A stretch of 64,000 nucleotides of DNA from assembly GCA_024695475.1 (NCBI GenBank), contig JAILIC010000008.1, positions 43,648-107,647 of the forward strand, given 5' to 3'. The position numbers and the translations under genes were made by a program. The notes under the pieces are model-generated. The model was not told the DNA's origin. It ran no database searches and saw nothing but the letters and a program-made list of their open reading frames with translations. The first letter of the stretch is position 1. The number at the start of each line of letters is the position of its first letter. The DNA is from Treponema sp. (GTDB lineage Bacteria > Spirochaetota > Spirochaetia > Treponematales > Treponemataceae). Below, piece after piece: positions 38,403 through 47,295 of the stretch.

Positions 38403-39691
38403 TGAAGTGTTGTTCCGCTTGTTTTGATAAAACATTGTTTTATGAGTCTCCCGCTCATGGAGGTTGGGGTGTTATCCGTACCGCTGCATTAGTTCCGGAG
38501 TTATATATGCTTTTTGTCGCACCGTTTGCCTGTGGTAGGCATGGAGCGTTGGGAGCATTGCTAAATGGAATAAAAAATAAGGTATCTTATTTGTATCTTG
38601 AAGAAAAGGATATCGTATCTGGAGATTACGAAGCAAAAATACCTCAGGCACTTGATGAATTGTTCGAGTTTTTACCGAAACGCCCTCGCGTAGTCATGAT
38701 ATTTGTTTCTTGTCTTGATGATATGCTCGGAACAGATCACGAAGCCTTAAATGAAAAACTGTCAAAAAAGTATCCTGATGTTATCTTCCGTACCGGGCAT
38801 ATGAATCCTATTCAGACAGATACGACAGTGCCTCCATTGGTAGGTTTGATGAATACTATGTATAGCCTTCTCGCTGAAGGTATACAAAGTCAAAAACGTA
38901 TTTCTGATTTGCAACAGGTTTCCTTTATAGGAAATAACTGTCCTATAGATAAAAACTCGGAAGTATATCGTCTCTTTTCGGAGAATGGTATACGTATCAG
39001 ACAGATAAAAGAATGCAGTGATTTTGATGACTTTTGTAATTTTCGTAATAGTTGCCTCAATGTGGTTGTTAATCCTGTGGCAAAATATGCTGCAACAAAT
39101 ATGCAAAAAGTACTGGGAATACCCTTTTTGCTTTCGTATGTAACCTATAATCCAGATGAAATACGGACTGCATATAAGCAATTACAGGATACGCTTTGTA
39201 CACTGGGTAAAACTGTTACCTTTGATGTAGAAGCGGATTATGAGCGTGCTGTTGCATTGCTGCGTCAAACGGCAGAACTGCTTGATGGTAAACCGGTTGC
39301 AATTGATTTTCAGGCATCTAAAAAGTCTATTACGTTAACTAAAACCTTACTTGAATATGGTTTTACGGTACGTTTACTGGCAATAGATGGAGTACCTTCA
39401 TTCGAAAAAGAAAGCTTCGCTTGGTTGCAGGAACATTATCCACAATTGGAAGTGGTAAGTCCCGTACATCATGATTCTCCTAAATTTGAGTATTACAGTT
39501 ATAGTGACTGCCTCTGTATTGGATTTAACAGTGGGTATATGACTAATTCCACACACGTGGTGAGTATTATGGATGATGAAGCAAATTATGGTTTTGGAGG
39601 CGTTATTCGTCTCATGGATATGGTACAGACGGCCTATTATCACAGTGTTGATGTCGCAGAATTAATCAAGGAGGCAAAGATCGTCGTATGA
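38402..39691 (+). CDS. nitrogenase component-1-like subunit A
   Basis: A 429-residue NifD/NifK-family protein. The three-Rossmann layout is retained. Cysteines possibly serving a cluster are Cys3, Cys4 and Cys7 at the N terminus, Cys44 in PFACGRHG and Cys104 in FVSCLDDMLGTD; the last has the position and flanking Gly-Asp typical of P-cluster or NB-cluster ligands. The C-terminal NYGFGGVIRLMD resembles the NifD/NifK closing motif. Cofactor ligands of true NifD cannot be placed. It starts within the NifH-like stop (TGATG) and overlaps the next gene by four bases, so the three form a coupled unit. Confidence 0.9.
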   Translation: MKCCSACFDKTLFYESPAHGGWGVIRTAALVPELYMLFVAPFACGRHGALGALLNGIKNKVSYLYLEEKDIVSGDYEAKIPQALDELFEFLPKRPRVVMIFVSCLDDMLGTDHEALNEKLSKKYPDVIFRTGHMNPIQTDTTVPPLVGLMNTMYSLLAEGIQSQKRISDLQQVSFIGNNCPIDKNSEVYRLFSENGIRIRQIKECSDFDDFCNFRNSCLNVVVNPVAKYAATNMQKVLGIPFLLSYVTYNPDEIRTAYKQLQDTLCTLGKTVTFDVEADYERAVALLRQTAELLDGKPVAIDFQASKKSITLTKTLLEYGFTVRLLAIDGVPSFEKESFAWLQEHYPQLEVVSPVHHDSPKFEYYSYSDCLCIGFNSGYMTNSTHVVSIMDDEANYGFGGVIRLMDMVQTAYYHSVDVAELIKEAKIVV

Positions 39692-40869
39692 AAAATTTGT
39701 GTCTCGTGTTACCACCATTTGCACCTGATTATTCAGGTGTTGCATCTGCTTTGTTTGAACTCGGTGGCATGATAGTCATACATGATGCTTCAGGTTGTAC
39801 CGGAAACTACCTTGGATATGATGAACCTCGGTGGATGAAATCTAAATCTATAGTGTATTGTTCTGGATTACGACATATGGATGCAGTACTAGGGAATGAT
39901 ACTAAAGTAATAAAACGTATTGTTGCGGCTGCAGAGAGTACAAAACCTTTATTTACCGCTTTGTTAGGTAGCCCTGTACCGATGGTAATAGGTACAGATT
40001 ACAAAGGTATTGCTGCAGAAGTGGAGCAGAAGACAGGTATTCCATCATTTGGTTTTGATACTAAAGGCGTCGTCTTTTATGACAAGGGGCTGGCCATGGG
40101 GACTATTGCTATCCTCAAACGATTTGATCCTAGTCTTGTGGAGTATAAAAAACTTGATGGCAGGATCAATATAGTGGGCTTGAGTCCGCTCGATTTTGCT
40201 CATTTTGGCAATGCGGAATCGATTGTTGATTTGTTTAAAAGCAATGGTATTCCAGTTATTGCCAGTTTGAGTATGGGTATTACGCTGGAATCTGTAAAAA
40301 AAGCTCCTTGTGCACAGCTGAACGTGGCAGTTTCATATGCTGGTATTGAAATTGCAAAGTATATGCAAAAAACTTATGGAATTCCTTATGTTGTTGGAGT
40401 GCCCTTAGGAGACGGCTCTTGTATGTTGGATCAGGTACGCCGTGCACTGAATGGTGATACGACTTCAGATACTGTACAGGAAGACAGGTCTGAACAAAGA
40501 ACAAAGGATGCTAAAAAAATATTGATTATCGGTGAACAGGTTTTGTCTTGTTCTATCCGTACGGAGTTGCGCCGTCTCTATGGCATACAGAATATTACGG
40601 TAGCCTGTCTTTTTAATTCAGATCCTGCTTTACTGGAATCTCAAGATAAAGCAGGTGTAGAAGAAAAAGATATATTTACACTGTTACAATCTGGTGCATA
40701 TACAGATGTTGTTGCTGATCCACTTGTAAAACAACTGATACGCAATCCTGCAATTCGATTTTATCCACTGCCACATGTCGCAGTTTCTAGTAAATTATGT
40801 TGGGATGATACAAGACGGGTACTCAGCCCTGAGATGTCTCAATTTATTACAAATATTGCTGAGTGTTAA
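39688..40869 (+). CDS. nitrogenase component-1-like subunit B
   Basis: A 393-residue NifD/NifE-type protein. Cys37 in DASGCTGNY and Cys58 in IVYCSGLRHMDAVLGND hold the first two ligand positions; the latter resembles the NifE/NifD stretch with xxDVVFG. At the usual third position the protein reads GSPVPMVIGTD, with Ser instead of Cys. A Rossmann half follows in the C-terminal part (KKILIIGEQVL). It probably pairs with subunit A to hold a shared cluster and the substrate. The four-base overlap with subunit A means equal synthesis. It is followed by the second binding-protein gene. Confidence 0.9.
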   Translation: MKNLCLVLPPFAPDYSGVASALFELGGMIVIHDASGCTGNYLGYDEPRWMKSKSIVYCSGLRHMDAVLGNDTKVIKRIVAAAESTKPLFTALLGSPVPMVIGTDYKGIAAEVEQKTGIPSFGFDTKGVVFYDKGLAMGTIAILKRFDPSLVEYKKLDGRINIVGLSPLDFAHFGNAESIVDLFKSNGIPVIASLSMGITLESVKKAPCAQLNVAVSYAGIEIAKYMQKTYGIPYVVGVPLGDGSCMLDQVRRALNGDTTSDTVQEDRSEQRTKDAKKILIIGEQVLSCSIRTELRRLYGIQNITVACLFNSDPALLESQDKAGVEEKDIFTLLQSGAYTDVVADPLVKQLIRNPAIRFYPLPHVAVSSKLCWDDTRRVLSPEMSQFITNIAEC

Positions 40870-40910
40870 ATAAAAAAAAGAGAGAAACGGTACACTTTGG
40901 AGGTTTTATA

Positions 40911-42002
40911 ATGTGTATTGGTAATAAGAAAAAGGTATTTTCTATTATATCTATGGTTTTATGTTTATGTGCAACGGTATTTGCTGGTCCTAAAACACAT
41001 ACAGTTGTTGATCATGGCGGTAATACCGTAGAGGTTCCTAATAAGATTAATCGTATTGTTGTTTCTGGTCTGTTGCCGTTACCATCTGTCTATTGTCTGT
41101 ATGCAGACTCTGCTAAAAAGTTAGTGGGAATTCCTGCAAGTTCTATGGCAGCTGCAAAAAACTCTTTTTTAGTAAAGGCCTATCCAGAAATTACAAAAGC
41201 AAAAACATCATTTGAAAAGAATGGCGTTATTAATATAGAAGAATTATTATCATTGAAACCTGATGTTGTCTTTTACAATTCAGGAACAAAGGCTGCAAAA
41301 GAAGTATTTGATCAGGCGGAGATTCCTGCAGTTGGGTTTTCTACCTCAATAGCACAGTTTAATACGATAGAAACTTATGCTGCTTGGATTGATTTACTTG
41401 GAAAAGTTCTTGGCGAAACAAATCGTTCTACCAAGTTGATTGCGTATGGTAGAAAAATCGAAGCAGATATCAAGGCACGGGTGGCTTCTTTACCGGAAGA
41501 TAAAAAGCCTCATGCCATGATAATTTATACCTATGCTAATGGTAAAATAACAACGTATGGTAAAAAAATGTTTCCACAGTATTGGATTACGACAGCTGGC
41601 GGTGTAAATGCACCTCAGGATTTGACTGGTGTTGTGGAAGTTAATATGGAACAAATTTATCAGTGGAATCCTGATATGGTATTTCTTACTAACTTTAACC
41701 CAAAATTACCAGAAGACTTTTATGCCGGTCCTGTTGACGGTAATGACTGGAGCAGTGTAAAGGCTGTACAGAAAAAACAGGTTTATAAATTTCCCTTGGG
41801 AATGTATCGTTGGTGCCCACCATCTTCAGACTCCCCATTATCGCTGGTATTTTTGGCAAAGACAATCCAACCGGAGCTATTTGCCGATTATGATTTGGAC
41901 AAGATCGTCTGCGACTATTATAAAGAGTTTTATGGTATAAAACTGACACAGGATGACTTATATACACTCTATCATCCATCTCGTGACGCTGCAGGCTTAT
42001 AA
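40911..42002 (+). CDS. periplasmic chelate-binding protein, second copy
   Basis: A 363-residue exported binding protein paralogous to the one at 36486; the two share the YCL near 50, KNSFLVK/ENSMLIK, a DVVFYNSG/DVVLYASG stretch, and PLGMYRW with SDSP at the C terminus. The signal peptide ends near TVFA. I place the start at ATG 40911, seven bases after GGAGG (40899-40903), not at 40863, which overlaps the preceding gene and adds no signal sequence. Two binding proteins for one importer suggest two related ligands, or a metal-loaded and a free form. Confidence 0.9.
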   Translation: MCIGNKKKVFSIISMVLCLCATVFAGPKTHTVVDHGGNTVEVPNKINRIVVSGLLPLPSVYCLYADSAKKLVGIPASSMAAAKNSFLVKAYPEITKAKTSFEKNGVINIEELLSLKPDVVFYNSGTKAAKEVFDQAEIPAVGFSTSIAQFNTIETYAAWIDLLGKVLGETNRSTKLIAYGRKIEADIKARVASLPEDKKPHAMIIYTYANGKITTYGKKMFPQYWITTAGGVNAPQDLTGVVEVNMEQIYQWNPDMVFLTNFNPKLPEDFYAGPVDGNDWSSVKAVQKKQVYKFPLGMYRWCPPSSDSPLSLVFLAKTIQPELFADYDLDKIVCDYYKEFYGIKLTQDDLYTLYHPSRDAAGL

Positions 42003-42034
42003 CCTAAGACGACATAATAACAGAAAGGAAAAAT

Positions 42035-43048
42035 ATGACTATGACGTACAAGAATAAAAGCATTGTTACTGTAGCACTCATCATTCTCCCTGCCTTGACA
42101 TTTCTTGTATGTCTTGGTTTTGGACGCTATACACTAGGAGTTACTGACACTATCCGCGTCCTTTTTTCAGGATTGACTGGGGCGGAAGTAACAGCCGTAG
42201 AAAACTCTGTTATATTTAGTGTTCGCTTACCGCGAATTATTTTAGCGGCATTTGTTGGGGCCGGACTTAGTTGTGCAGGTGCTTCATTCCAAGGATTGTT
42301 CAGTAATCCATTGGCTACACCAGATACATTGGGGGTTGCCAGTGGCTCATCGTTTGGGGCATGTATTGCTTTGCTTTTTGGGTGGAACCTTGTTGTGGTA
42401 CAGTTACTTGCCCTGTTGATGGGGCTAGTATCTTGCGCTTTAACCTATAATGTCGGTCGTTTTAAAGGAAGAACGTCTATTATTATGATTGTTTTGGCTG
42501 GTATGGTAGTCTCTGCTTTAGCACAGGCGTTTGTTTCGCTGGTAAAATATGTTGCTGACCCCCAAGATGTATTGCCTGCCATTACATACTGGTTGATGGG
42601 CAGTATGTCTGGAGCAGGCTACAAAACATTGGTATTGGGATTGCCCTTTATCGTTTGTGGCATTCTTGTCATATTTGCACTACGTTGGCGTCTCAATATT
42701 TTGTCTTTGAATGAAGATGAGGCACAATCTATGGGAATGAATGTAAACATTATGCGTATGTTGATAATAGTTGCTTCGTCAATGATAACAGCTTCATCAG
42801 TTTCAATGTGTGGCTCGGTAGGATGGGTGGGGCTTTTAATACCGCATATTGCACGTATGCTTATGGGAAGTAATAATCGCACGGTCATTCCTATCAGTAT
42901 CAGTTTGGGGGCGGTATTTTTAATGGTCATAGATACTTTTGCCCGGAGTGCAAGTGCGGCTGAAATACCTATATCAATTTTGACAGCTGTAATCGGTGCT
43001 CCGTTCTTTATTGTATTATTACGAAAAACAGGAGGTTCTTGGGCATGA
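42035..43048 (+). CDS. FecCD-type ABC permease
   Basis: A 337-residue inner-membrane permease with nine to ten helices of the BtuC/FecCD fold. Landmarks are FSVRLPRIILAAFVGAGLSCAG, FQGLFSNPLATPDTLGVASG and WVGLLIPHIARMLMG, the last close to the coupling-helix region that contacts the ATPase. It serves the two upstream binding proteins. GAAAGGAA lies before the ATG. It overlaps the ATPase gene by four bases (ATGA). One permease gene implies a homodimeric channel. Confidence 0.93.
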   Translation: MTMTYKNKSIVTVALIILPALTFLVCLGFGRYTLGVTDTIRVLFSGLTGAEVTAVENSVIFSVRLPRIILAAFVGAGLSCAGASFQGLFSNPLATPDTLGVASGSSFGACIALLFGWNLVVVQLLALLMGLVSCALTYNVGRFKGRTSIIMIVLAGMVVSALAQAFVSLVKYVADPQDVLPAITYWLMGSMSGAGYKTLVLGLPFIVCGILVIFALRWRLNILSLNEDEAQSMGMNVNIMRMLIIVASSMITASSVSMCGSVGWVGLLIPHIARMLMGSNNRTVIPISISLGAVFLMVIDTFARSASAAEIPISILTAVIGAPFFIVLLRKTGGSWA

Positions 43049-43833
43049 CGTTTGAAGTAAAAAATGGATGTTTTGGATACTCTGGGTATAAACAGATTCT
43101 AAATAATATCAATCTTACGGTAGACTCTGGGCAGGTACTTTGTATATTAGGACCGAATGGGGTCGGCAAAACAACCATGCTAAAATGCATGATGGGCTTA
43201 TTAAAGTGGAAGTCTGGTAAAACAATCGTTGATGGACGTCTACTTGATTCATATGATAAGCGGGAATTATGGAAGAAAATTGCCTATGTCCCTCAGGCAA
43301 AAGGTAATGCTTTTGGTTTTACCGCTTTTGATATGGTACTGCTCGGTCGGAGTTCCCATTTAGGTACATTTGAACAACCTCGACCGGAAGACAAGGATAT
43401 TGCCCTTAAAGCAATGGAAGAAACAGGCATTTTGTGGCTAAAAGATAAGTTGTGTACCGAAATGTCTGGAGGTGAATTACAGATGGTTTTGATTGCACGA
43501 GCTTTGGCTGTGGAGCCTCAGATGCTTGTGTTTGATGAGCCAGAATCAAATCTTGATTTTAAGAACCAGCTTATTATTCTCAATACTATTTCTCGATTGG
43601 CTAAAACAAAAAATATTTCTGCTATTGTTAATACGCACTATCCAGCGCATGCCATGAAAATTGGAGATAAAGCTTTGGTGCTTAATAAAAACGGTACATC
43701 GATGAGTGGACGTATTGATGAAGTAATTACTGAAGAATCATTACGTAATACATTCAGTGTGCAAGTTCATATCAACAAGTTTAACTATCACGAAAAAGAT
43801 TATCGTGATGTTGTACCACTTTATTTGGTATAA
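43045..43833 (+). CDS. ABC transporter ATPase of the chelate importer
   Basis: A 262-residue ATPase of the BtuD/FecE type: Walker A GPNGVGKTT, Q-loop YVPQAKG, signature MSGGELQMV, Walker B MLVFDEPES, and the switch His in VNTHYP. The family stretch LLGRSSHLGTF supports chelate import. I start at ATG 43045, nine bases after GGAGG (43031-43035), and not at the upstream TTG. It is the last gene before a strong terminator, so operon and importer end together. Confidence 0.94.
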   Translation: MTFEVKNGCFGYSGYKQILNNINLTVDSGQVLCILGPNGVGKTTMLKCMMGLLKWKSGKTIVDGRLLDSYDKRELWKKIAYVPQAKGNAFGFTAFDMVLLGRSSHLGTFEQPRPEDKDIALKAMEETGILWLKDKLCTEMSGGELQMVLIARALAVEPQMLVFDEPESNLDFKNQLIILNTISRLAKTKNISAIVNTHYPAHAMKIGDKALVLNKNGTSMSGRIDEVITEESLRNTFSVQVHINKFNYHEKDYRDVVPLYLV

Positions 43834-43871
43834 TATCTGATCTAAAAGGCAAATTGCTTGTTTAACAAAAA

Positions 43872-43918
43872 AGCCTTACTTAATCAGAGGTACTGGTTAA
43901 GTAAGGCTCGCTTTTTTT
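43872..43918. terminator. strong bidirectional terminator, end of operon and of ilvC
   Basis: A perfect 12-base stem AGCCTTACTTAA (43872-43883) / TTAAGTAAGGCT (43897-43908) with flanking A and T runs; separates the ABC ATPase gene from convergent ilvC. Confidence 0.9.
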
Positions 43919-45404
43919 AGTTTGCAGTGTTGATTGGCTTCATAGCAGTCATGTATTCACGCAGACGGCGACCAACAACTTCGATTGGGTGGTTACGTAT
44001 TTCTGCATTCACTGTTACCAACTGTGTGTTGTTTACAGCAGTATCTTTTAATGACAAGCCTTTACCGATAACATCAGTATCAACTTTTGGCATAAACTCT
44101 TTTTCTAATACTGGAACAGCAGCATTTGCAAATAATGCACAACCATATTCTGCAGTATCAGAAATAACGCGGTTCATTTCGTAGAGCTTTTTACGATCAA
44201 TAAGGTTTGCAATCAGAGGAACTTCATGCAATGACTCGTAATAGGCACTTTCTGGTTTGATACCTGCATCGACCATTGTTTCAAATGCAAGTTCGCAACC
44301 TGCTTTTACCATGGCTACCAAAAGGATCCCTTTGTCAAAATATTCCTGTTCGGAAATAGCATCGCTACTTTCGGCTGTTGTTTCAAATGGCAGTTTACCT
44401 GTTGCTTCACGCCAGGTAAGCAAATCGTGATCCTTATTTGCCCAGTCCTGCATCATTGTGGTACTAAACTTACCGCTGATGATGTCATCCATATGCTTTT
44501 GATATAATGGAGCGAGCAAGTCTTTGATCTCTTTTGAGAGCTGGTTTGCTTTGATTTTTGCAGGGTTTGACAAACGGTCCATCATGTTTGTTATACCGCC
44601 CCATTTGAGAGCTTCTGAAACAACGTTCCAACCATGCTGGAGCAATTTAACGGCGTATCCTGCTGAAATACCGTTGCTTACCATCTTATTGTAACAAACG
44701 ATGGTACCAGCCTGAAGCATACCGCAAAGGATAGTCTGCTCACCCATGAGGTCTGATTTTACCTCAGCAACAAATGATGACTCGAGAACACCAGCTTTGC
44801 TTCCGCCCATACCAACAGCAAGTGCTTTTGCCTGAGCCCAGCCTTCATGTTTTGGATCATTTTCTGGATGAACAGCAATCAAATCTGGTACACCAAATCC
44901 TCTCTGGAACTCGTGCCAAACTTCGGTACCAGGACCTTTCGGTGCACACATGACAACAGTGATGTCTTTTGGTATCTGCATACCTTCTTCAACAATATTG
45001 AATCCGTGTGAGTACCAGATTGTTGCTCCGCTTTTGATGTATTTGAGTACTTCTGTGATAACAGGAGTATGTTGCTTATCAGGAGTAAGGTTCCCTACAA
45101 CATCTGCAGTAGGGATCATTTCTTTATAGCTGCCTACTTTAAAGCCGTTTTCTGTAGCATTTTTCCAGCTCTGGCGTTTTTCTGTGATTGCATTTTCGCG
45201 TAAAGCGTAACTTACATCAAGACCGCTTGCACGCAGACATAATCCCTGGTTAAGACCTTGGGCACCACAGCCGACGATGACGATTTTTTTACCTTTAAGC
45301 GCTTTGACGCCGTCTGCAAATTCCTCTTTAGCCATTGAACGACAGTGACCAAGCTGTAAGCGTGCAGCCCGCCACGGAATGGAATTAAAATAATTCTGAC
45401 CCAT
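43917..45404 (-). CDS. ilvC: ketol-acid reductoisomerase, class II
   Basis: The second enzyme of valine, isoleucine and leucine synthesis: isomerises and reduces acetolactate with NADPH. 495 residues, so it belongs to the long E. coli-like class II. NADPH site [12 protein letters not shown]; metal-binding region in the duplicated C-terminal domain ([15 protein letters not shown]). The start [12 protein letters not shown] is typical and a GGAGAGG site precedes it. It stands alone without ilvB, ilvD or ilvE. A TTTACC-17-TATAAT promoter and a leader of about 86 bases lie upstream. Confidence 0.96.
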   Translation of the reverse strand: MGQNYFNSIPWRAARLQLGHCRSMAKEEFADGVKALKGKKIVIVGCGAQGLNQGLCLRASGLDVSYALRENAITEKRQSWKNATENGFKVGSYKEMIPTADVVGNLTPDKQHTPVITEVLKYIKSGATIWYSHGFNIVEEGMQIPKDITVVMCAPKGPGTEVWHEFQRGFGVPDLIAVHPENDPKHEGWAQAKALAVGMGGSKAGVLESSFVAEVKSDLMGEQTILCGMLQAGTIVCYNKMVSNGISAGYAVKLLQHGWNVVSEALKWGGITNMMDRLSNPAKIKANQLSKEIKDLLAPLYQKHMDDIISGKFSTTMMQDWANKDHDLLTWREATGKLPFETTAESSDAISEQEYFDKGILLVAMVKAGCELAFETMVDAGIKPESAYYESLHEVPLIANLIDRKKLYEMNRVISDTAEYGCALFANAAVPVLEKEFMPKVDTDVIGKGLSLKDTAVNNTQLVTVNAEIRNHPIEVVGRRLREYMTAMKPINTAN

Positions 45405-45496
45405 AATCCTCTCCTTTTATTAAAGTCTGTACAAAAAAAATGTCTTTAGTAATGTAATATCATTAACTGATACTAAAATAACTTTACTTATGCTGC

Positions 45497-45525
45497 ATTA
45501 TATATCTATTAGTTTATTAGGTAAA
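45497..45525 (-). promoter_or_regulatory. promoter of ilvC
   Basis: Minus strand TTTACC (45520-45525), 17-base spacer, TATAAT (45497-45502). I saw no leader peptide rich in branched-chain codons in the short leader. Confidence 0.5.
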
Positions 45526-45568
45526 GTACCAATACTGTCAACACATAGCAAAAACGAAAAAAAACTGC

Positions 45569-45574
45569 TATACT
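45569..45574 (+). promoter_or_regulatory. -10 box of the hypothetical gene at 45582
   Basis: TATACT seven bases before the ATG; transcription would begin at or next to the start codon. No good -35 box was found. Confidence 0.4.
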
Positions 45575-45581
45575 CTAGCAT

Positions 45582-46370
45582 ATGAGTCAAATGACTATAT
45601 TATCAGAAGAAATTGATAAACGTTATGGTACGATTAAACGTGCCCGAGGATGTTTTCTTTATACAAAGAAAGGAATTCGGCTGACTGATTTATATCAGGA
45701 AGGTGGAAAGGCTATTTTAGGATGGGGTGGTACCTCGTTTACTGTTTTTAAGAATGTTCTTAACCGAGGATTAACGGGTAGTTTTACTACTGATTATGTG
45801 GCACAAGTAAAAAAAGCGGTTTCTGTATTGTTGGCATCAAATCGTTCTATTGGTATGTATGTAAATAAGCAGGTGGCGCTTAAAGTTGCATTAGCTGCAA
45901 GTTCTGAGAATACATCAGTGTGGCGACCTTGGAATCCTGAGGAAATAGATTGGAGCTCAGTTGCTTCTGTTGTCATGGAGCCACCTTTTCCTTGGTGTAG
46001 TGGTTTGTGGATAGTTGCTCTAACCCCTGCCCCAGAAAGTGATGCCGCATTGGCAATGCATACCAGTGATACGTTTCCAGCTCCTGTGCTTGCTGGCGTA
46101 GCCCGCAGCATGTATAACATGGTTGCAGCTTTACAAGAAAGGAAAGAAACTGATTGGTTTATCTATGATACGGTTGTTACAAAATACTGGCAGCGAAAAG
46201 GTCCGTATTTGTATCCGACGGTATCGCGTGAAAACTACGGTGATTTTGTTCGCCATTGTCTTGACTGTCATCTTGTTATTAGTCCCGATTATGATACGCC
46301 TTCGATTGTTCCTTTTGGTGCGGATGTGTCAGTATTTAAACTTTTAAAAAACAATCCATTTGGAGCGTAA
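45582..46370 (+). CDS. hypothetical protein with weak class-III aminotransferase-like N terminus
   Basis: A 262-residue cytosolic protein. The stretch GCFLYTKKGIRLTDLYQEGG then ILGWGG recalls the opening strand of class III aminotransferases (GxxLYDxxGxxYLDL), but the lysine and PLP-binding parts are absent at this length, so it cannot be an active enzyme of that family alone. It may be a spirochaete-specific derivative. The next two genes follow at 2 and 23 bases, suggesting a small operon. No ribosome-binding site is visible; the -10 box is seven bases away. Confidence 0.7.
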   Translation: MSQMTILSEEIDKRYGTIKRARGCFLYTKKGIRLTDLYQEGGKAILGWGGTSFTVFKNVLNRGLTGSFTTDYVAQVKKAVSVLLASNRSIGMYVNKQVALKVALAASSENTSVWRPWNPEEIDWSSVASVVMEPPFPWCSGLWIVALTPAPESDAALAMHTSDTFPAPVLAGVARSMYNMVAALQERKETDWFIYDTVVTKYWQRKGPYLYPTVSRENYGDFVRHCLDCHLVISPDYDTPSIVPFGADVSVFKLLKNNPFGA

Positions 46371-46372
46371 CG

Positions 46373-46666
46373 GTGAGTGACCAGCAAGTGGTTTTATGCA
46401 TTATTAAATTGTGTCTCGGCGGATTTACTGCATTTTTTGCAATTCTGTTGTGGTCAAAGACACGGGATATTGCGTGGATGTCTATTGTTGCTGGTGCAAT
46501 TACAACGTATGTAGGTATCGTTTTTGATCTGCTGGTTATGTTAGGAATTATTGTTCCTGGTGGTATTCTACTATGGGGTGTGCCTGTTGCAGTTCTTGTT
46601 TTTACGATTATACCTTCGTTGTTTTATATCTTGGGTTTTATCGTTATGCTTACCCGGAATCGGTAA
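46373..46666 (+). CDS. small three-helix membrane protein
   Basis: A 97-residue protein with three membrane helices (about residues 8-26, 34-58 and 64-92) and almost no soluble part. It begins with GTG; GGAG at the end of the preceding gene serves as its ribosome-binding site. No family recognised. It is probably cotranscribed with its neighbours on both sides. Confidence 0.7.
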   Translation: MSDQQVVLCIIKLCLGGFTAFFAILLWSKTRDIAWMSIVAGAITTYVGIVFDLLVMLGIIVPGGILLWGVPVAVLVFTIIPSLFYILGFIVMLTRNR

Positions 46667-46689
46667 GTGCTGTATGAGGAAATGAATAG

Positions 46690-47139
46690 ATGACAATCAG
46701 TGAATATTGGAATAATTTTACATTAAACTCAGGTTTGGATGCCACGGAACGGTATGCTGGTGAGTTAAGCTTTGAAGCTCATAATTTTACAGGAGATGAG
46801 CAACTGGCTTTGGTTCTTGGTGGTAAAAAAACGGCAACCTTTTCAGCGTATGCGTCATATAGCATTGACAATGAGCCGCTTCCTGTGATGGGGGAGTGTT
46901 ATATCGTTGTTGATCGAAATGAAGAACCTCACTGCATAATAGAAGTAAACAGTGTTACTGTTGTGCCTTTTGATCAGGTTACTTGGGAAATGGCACAGCG
47001 CGAGGGTGAAGATGAGAATCTTGAAGCGTGGCGTGATAAGCAGACTGAGTACTTACATGAAGATGCTCATATTGTCGGCTATGACTTTACCCCAAATCTT
47101 AATCTTGTATACATGACATTTTCGGTCGTGTATAGGTAA
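46690..47139 (+). CDS. ASCH-domain protein
   Basis: A 149-residue protein of the ASCH fold (PUA-related RNA-binding domain). Motif residues are in LALVLGGKKTATFSAYASY (the GKKTAT core) and VMGECYIVVDRN, and it ends DAHIVGYDFTPNLNL. Some members remove the acetyl group from N4-acetylcytidine or regulate RNA; specificity here is not clear. The nucleoside-salvage operon lies 230 bases downstream, beyond a tRNA on the other strand. It follows the membrane protein gene by 23 bases. Confidence 0.8.
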   Translation: MTISEYWNNFTLNSGLDATERYAGELSFEAHNFTGDEQLALVLGGKKTATFSAYASYSIDNEPLPVMGECYIVVDRNEEPHCIIEVNSVTVVPFDQVTWEMAQREGEDENLEAWRDKQTEYLHEDAHIVGYDFTPNLNLVYMTFSVVYR

Positions 47140-47148
47140 TAAAACGAG

Positions 47149-47222
47149 CGTCTCTGGGCGGAGTCGAACCGCCGACGTTTCGCTTAGGAGGCGAACCCTC
47201 TATCCAACTGAGGTACAGGGAC
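47149..47222 (-). tRNA. tRNA-Arg (anticodon CCU)
   Basis: 74 bases without encoded CCA. The anticodon stem TTCGC/GCGAA closes the loop CTCCTAA, anticodon CCT. D arm CCTC...GAGG, T arm GGCGG-TTCGACT-CCGCC, acceptor GTCCCTG/CAGAGAC. The acceptor has one C-A mismatch at pair 4-69. Discriminator G. Reads AGG codons. Confidence 0.9.
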
Positions 47223-47249
47223 AAAACGATATTTCATCGTGATAGTACT

Positions 47250-47278
47250 AGCATAACTGAAAATATCACGAATATCAA
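47250..47278 (-). promoter_or_regulatory. promoter of tRNA-Arg
   Basis: Minus strand TTGATA (47273-47278), 17-base spacer, TATGCT (47250-47255); about 20 bases of leader. Confidence 0.5.
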
Positions 47279-47295
47279 CACAAAAAGATATTCGT
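47268..47295. promoter_or_regulatory. candidate operator between tRNA-Arg and udp
   Basis: Perfect 9-base inverted repeat ACGAATATC (47268-47276) / GATATTCGT (47287-47295). It ends four bases before the TATAAT (47300-47305) that should drive udp and overlaps the -35 box of the divergent tRNA promoter. A nucleoside-responsive repressor would fit this place. Confidence 0.5.

Noticed and set aside
36486..43833. Nitrogen-fixation (nif) operon
   Set aside because: The reductase keeps the cluster cysteines, but the component-1-like proteins lack a full P-cluster set and nothing like nifB, nifE, nifN or nifV is in the window. A complete importer replaces them.
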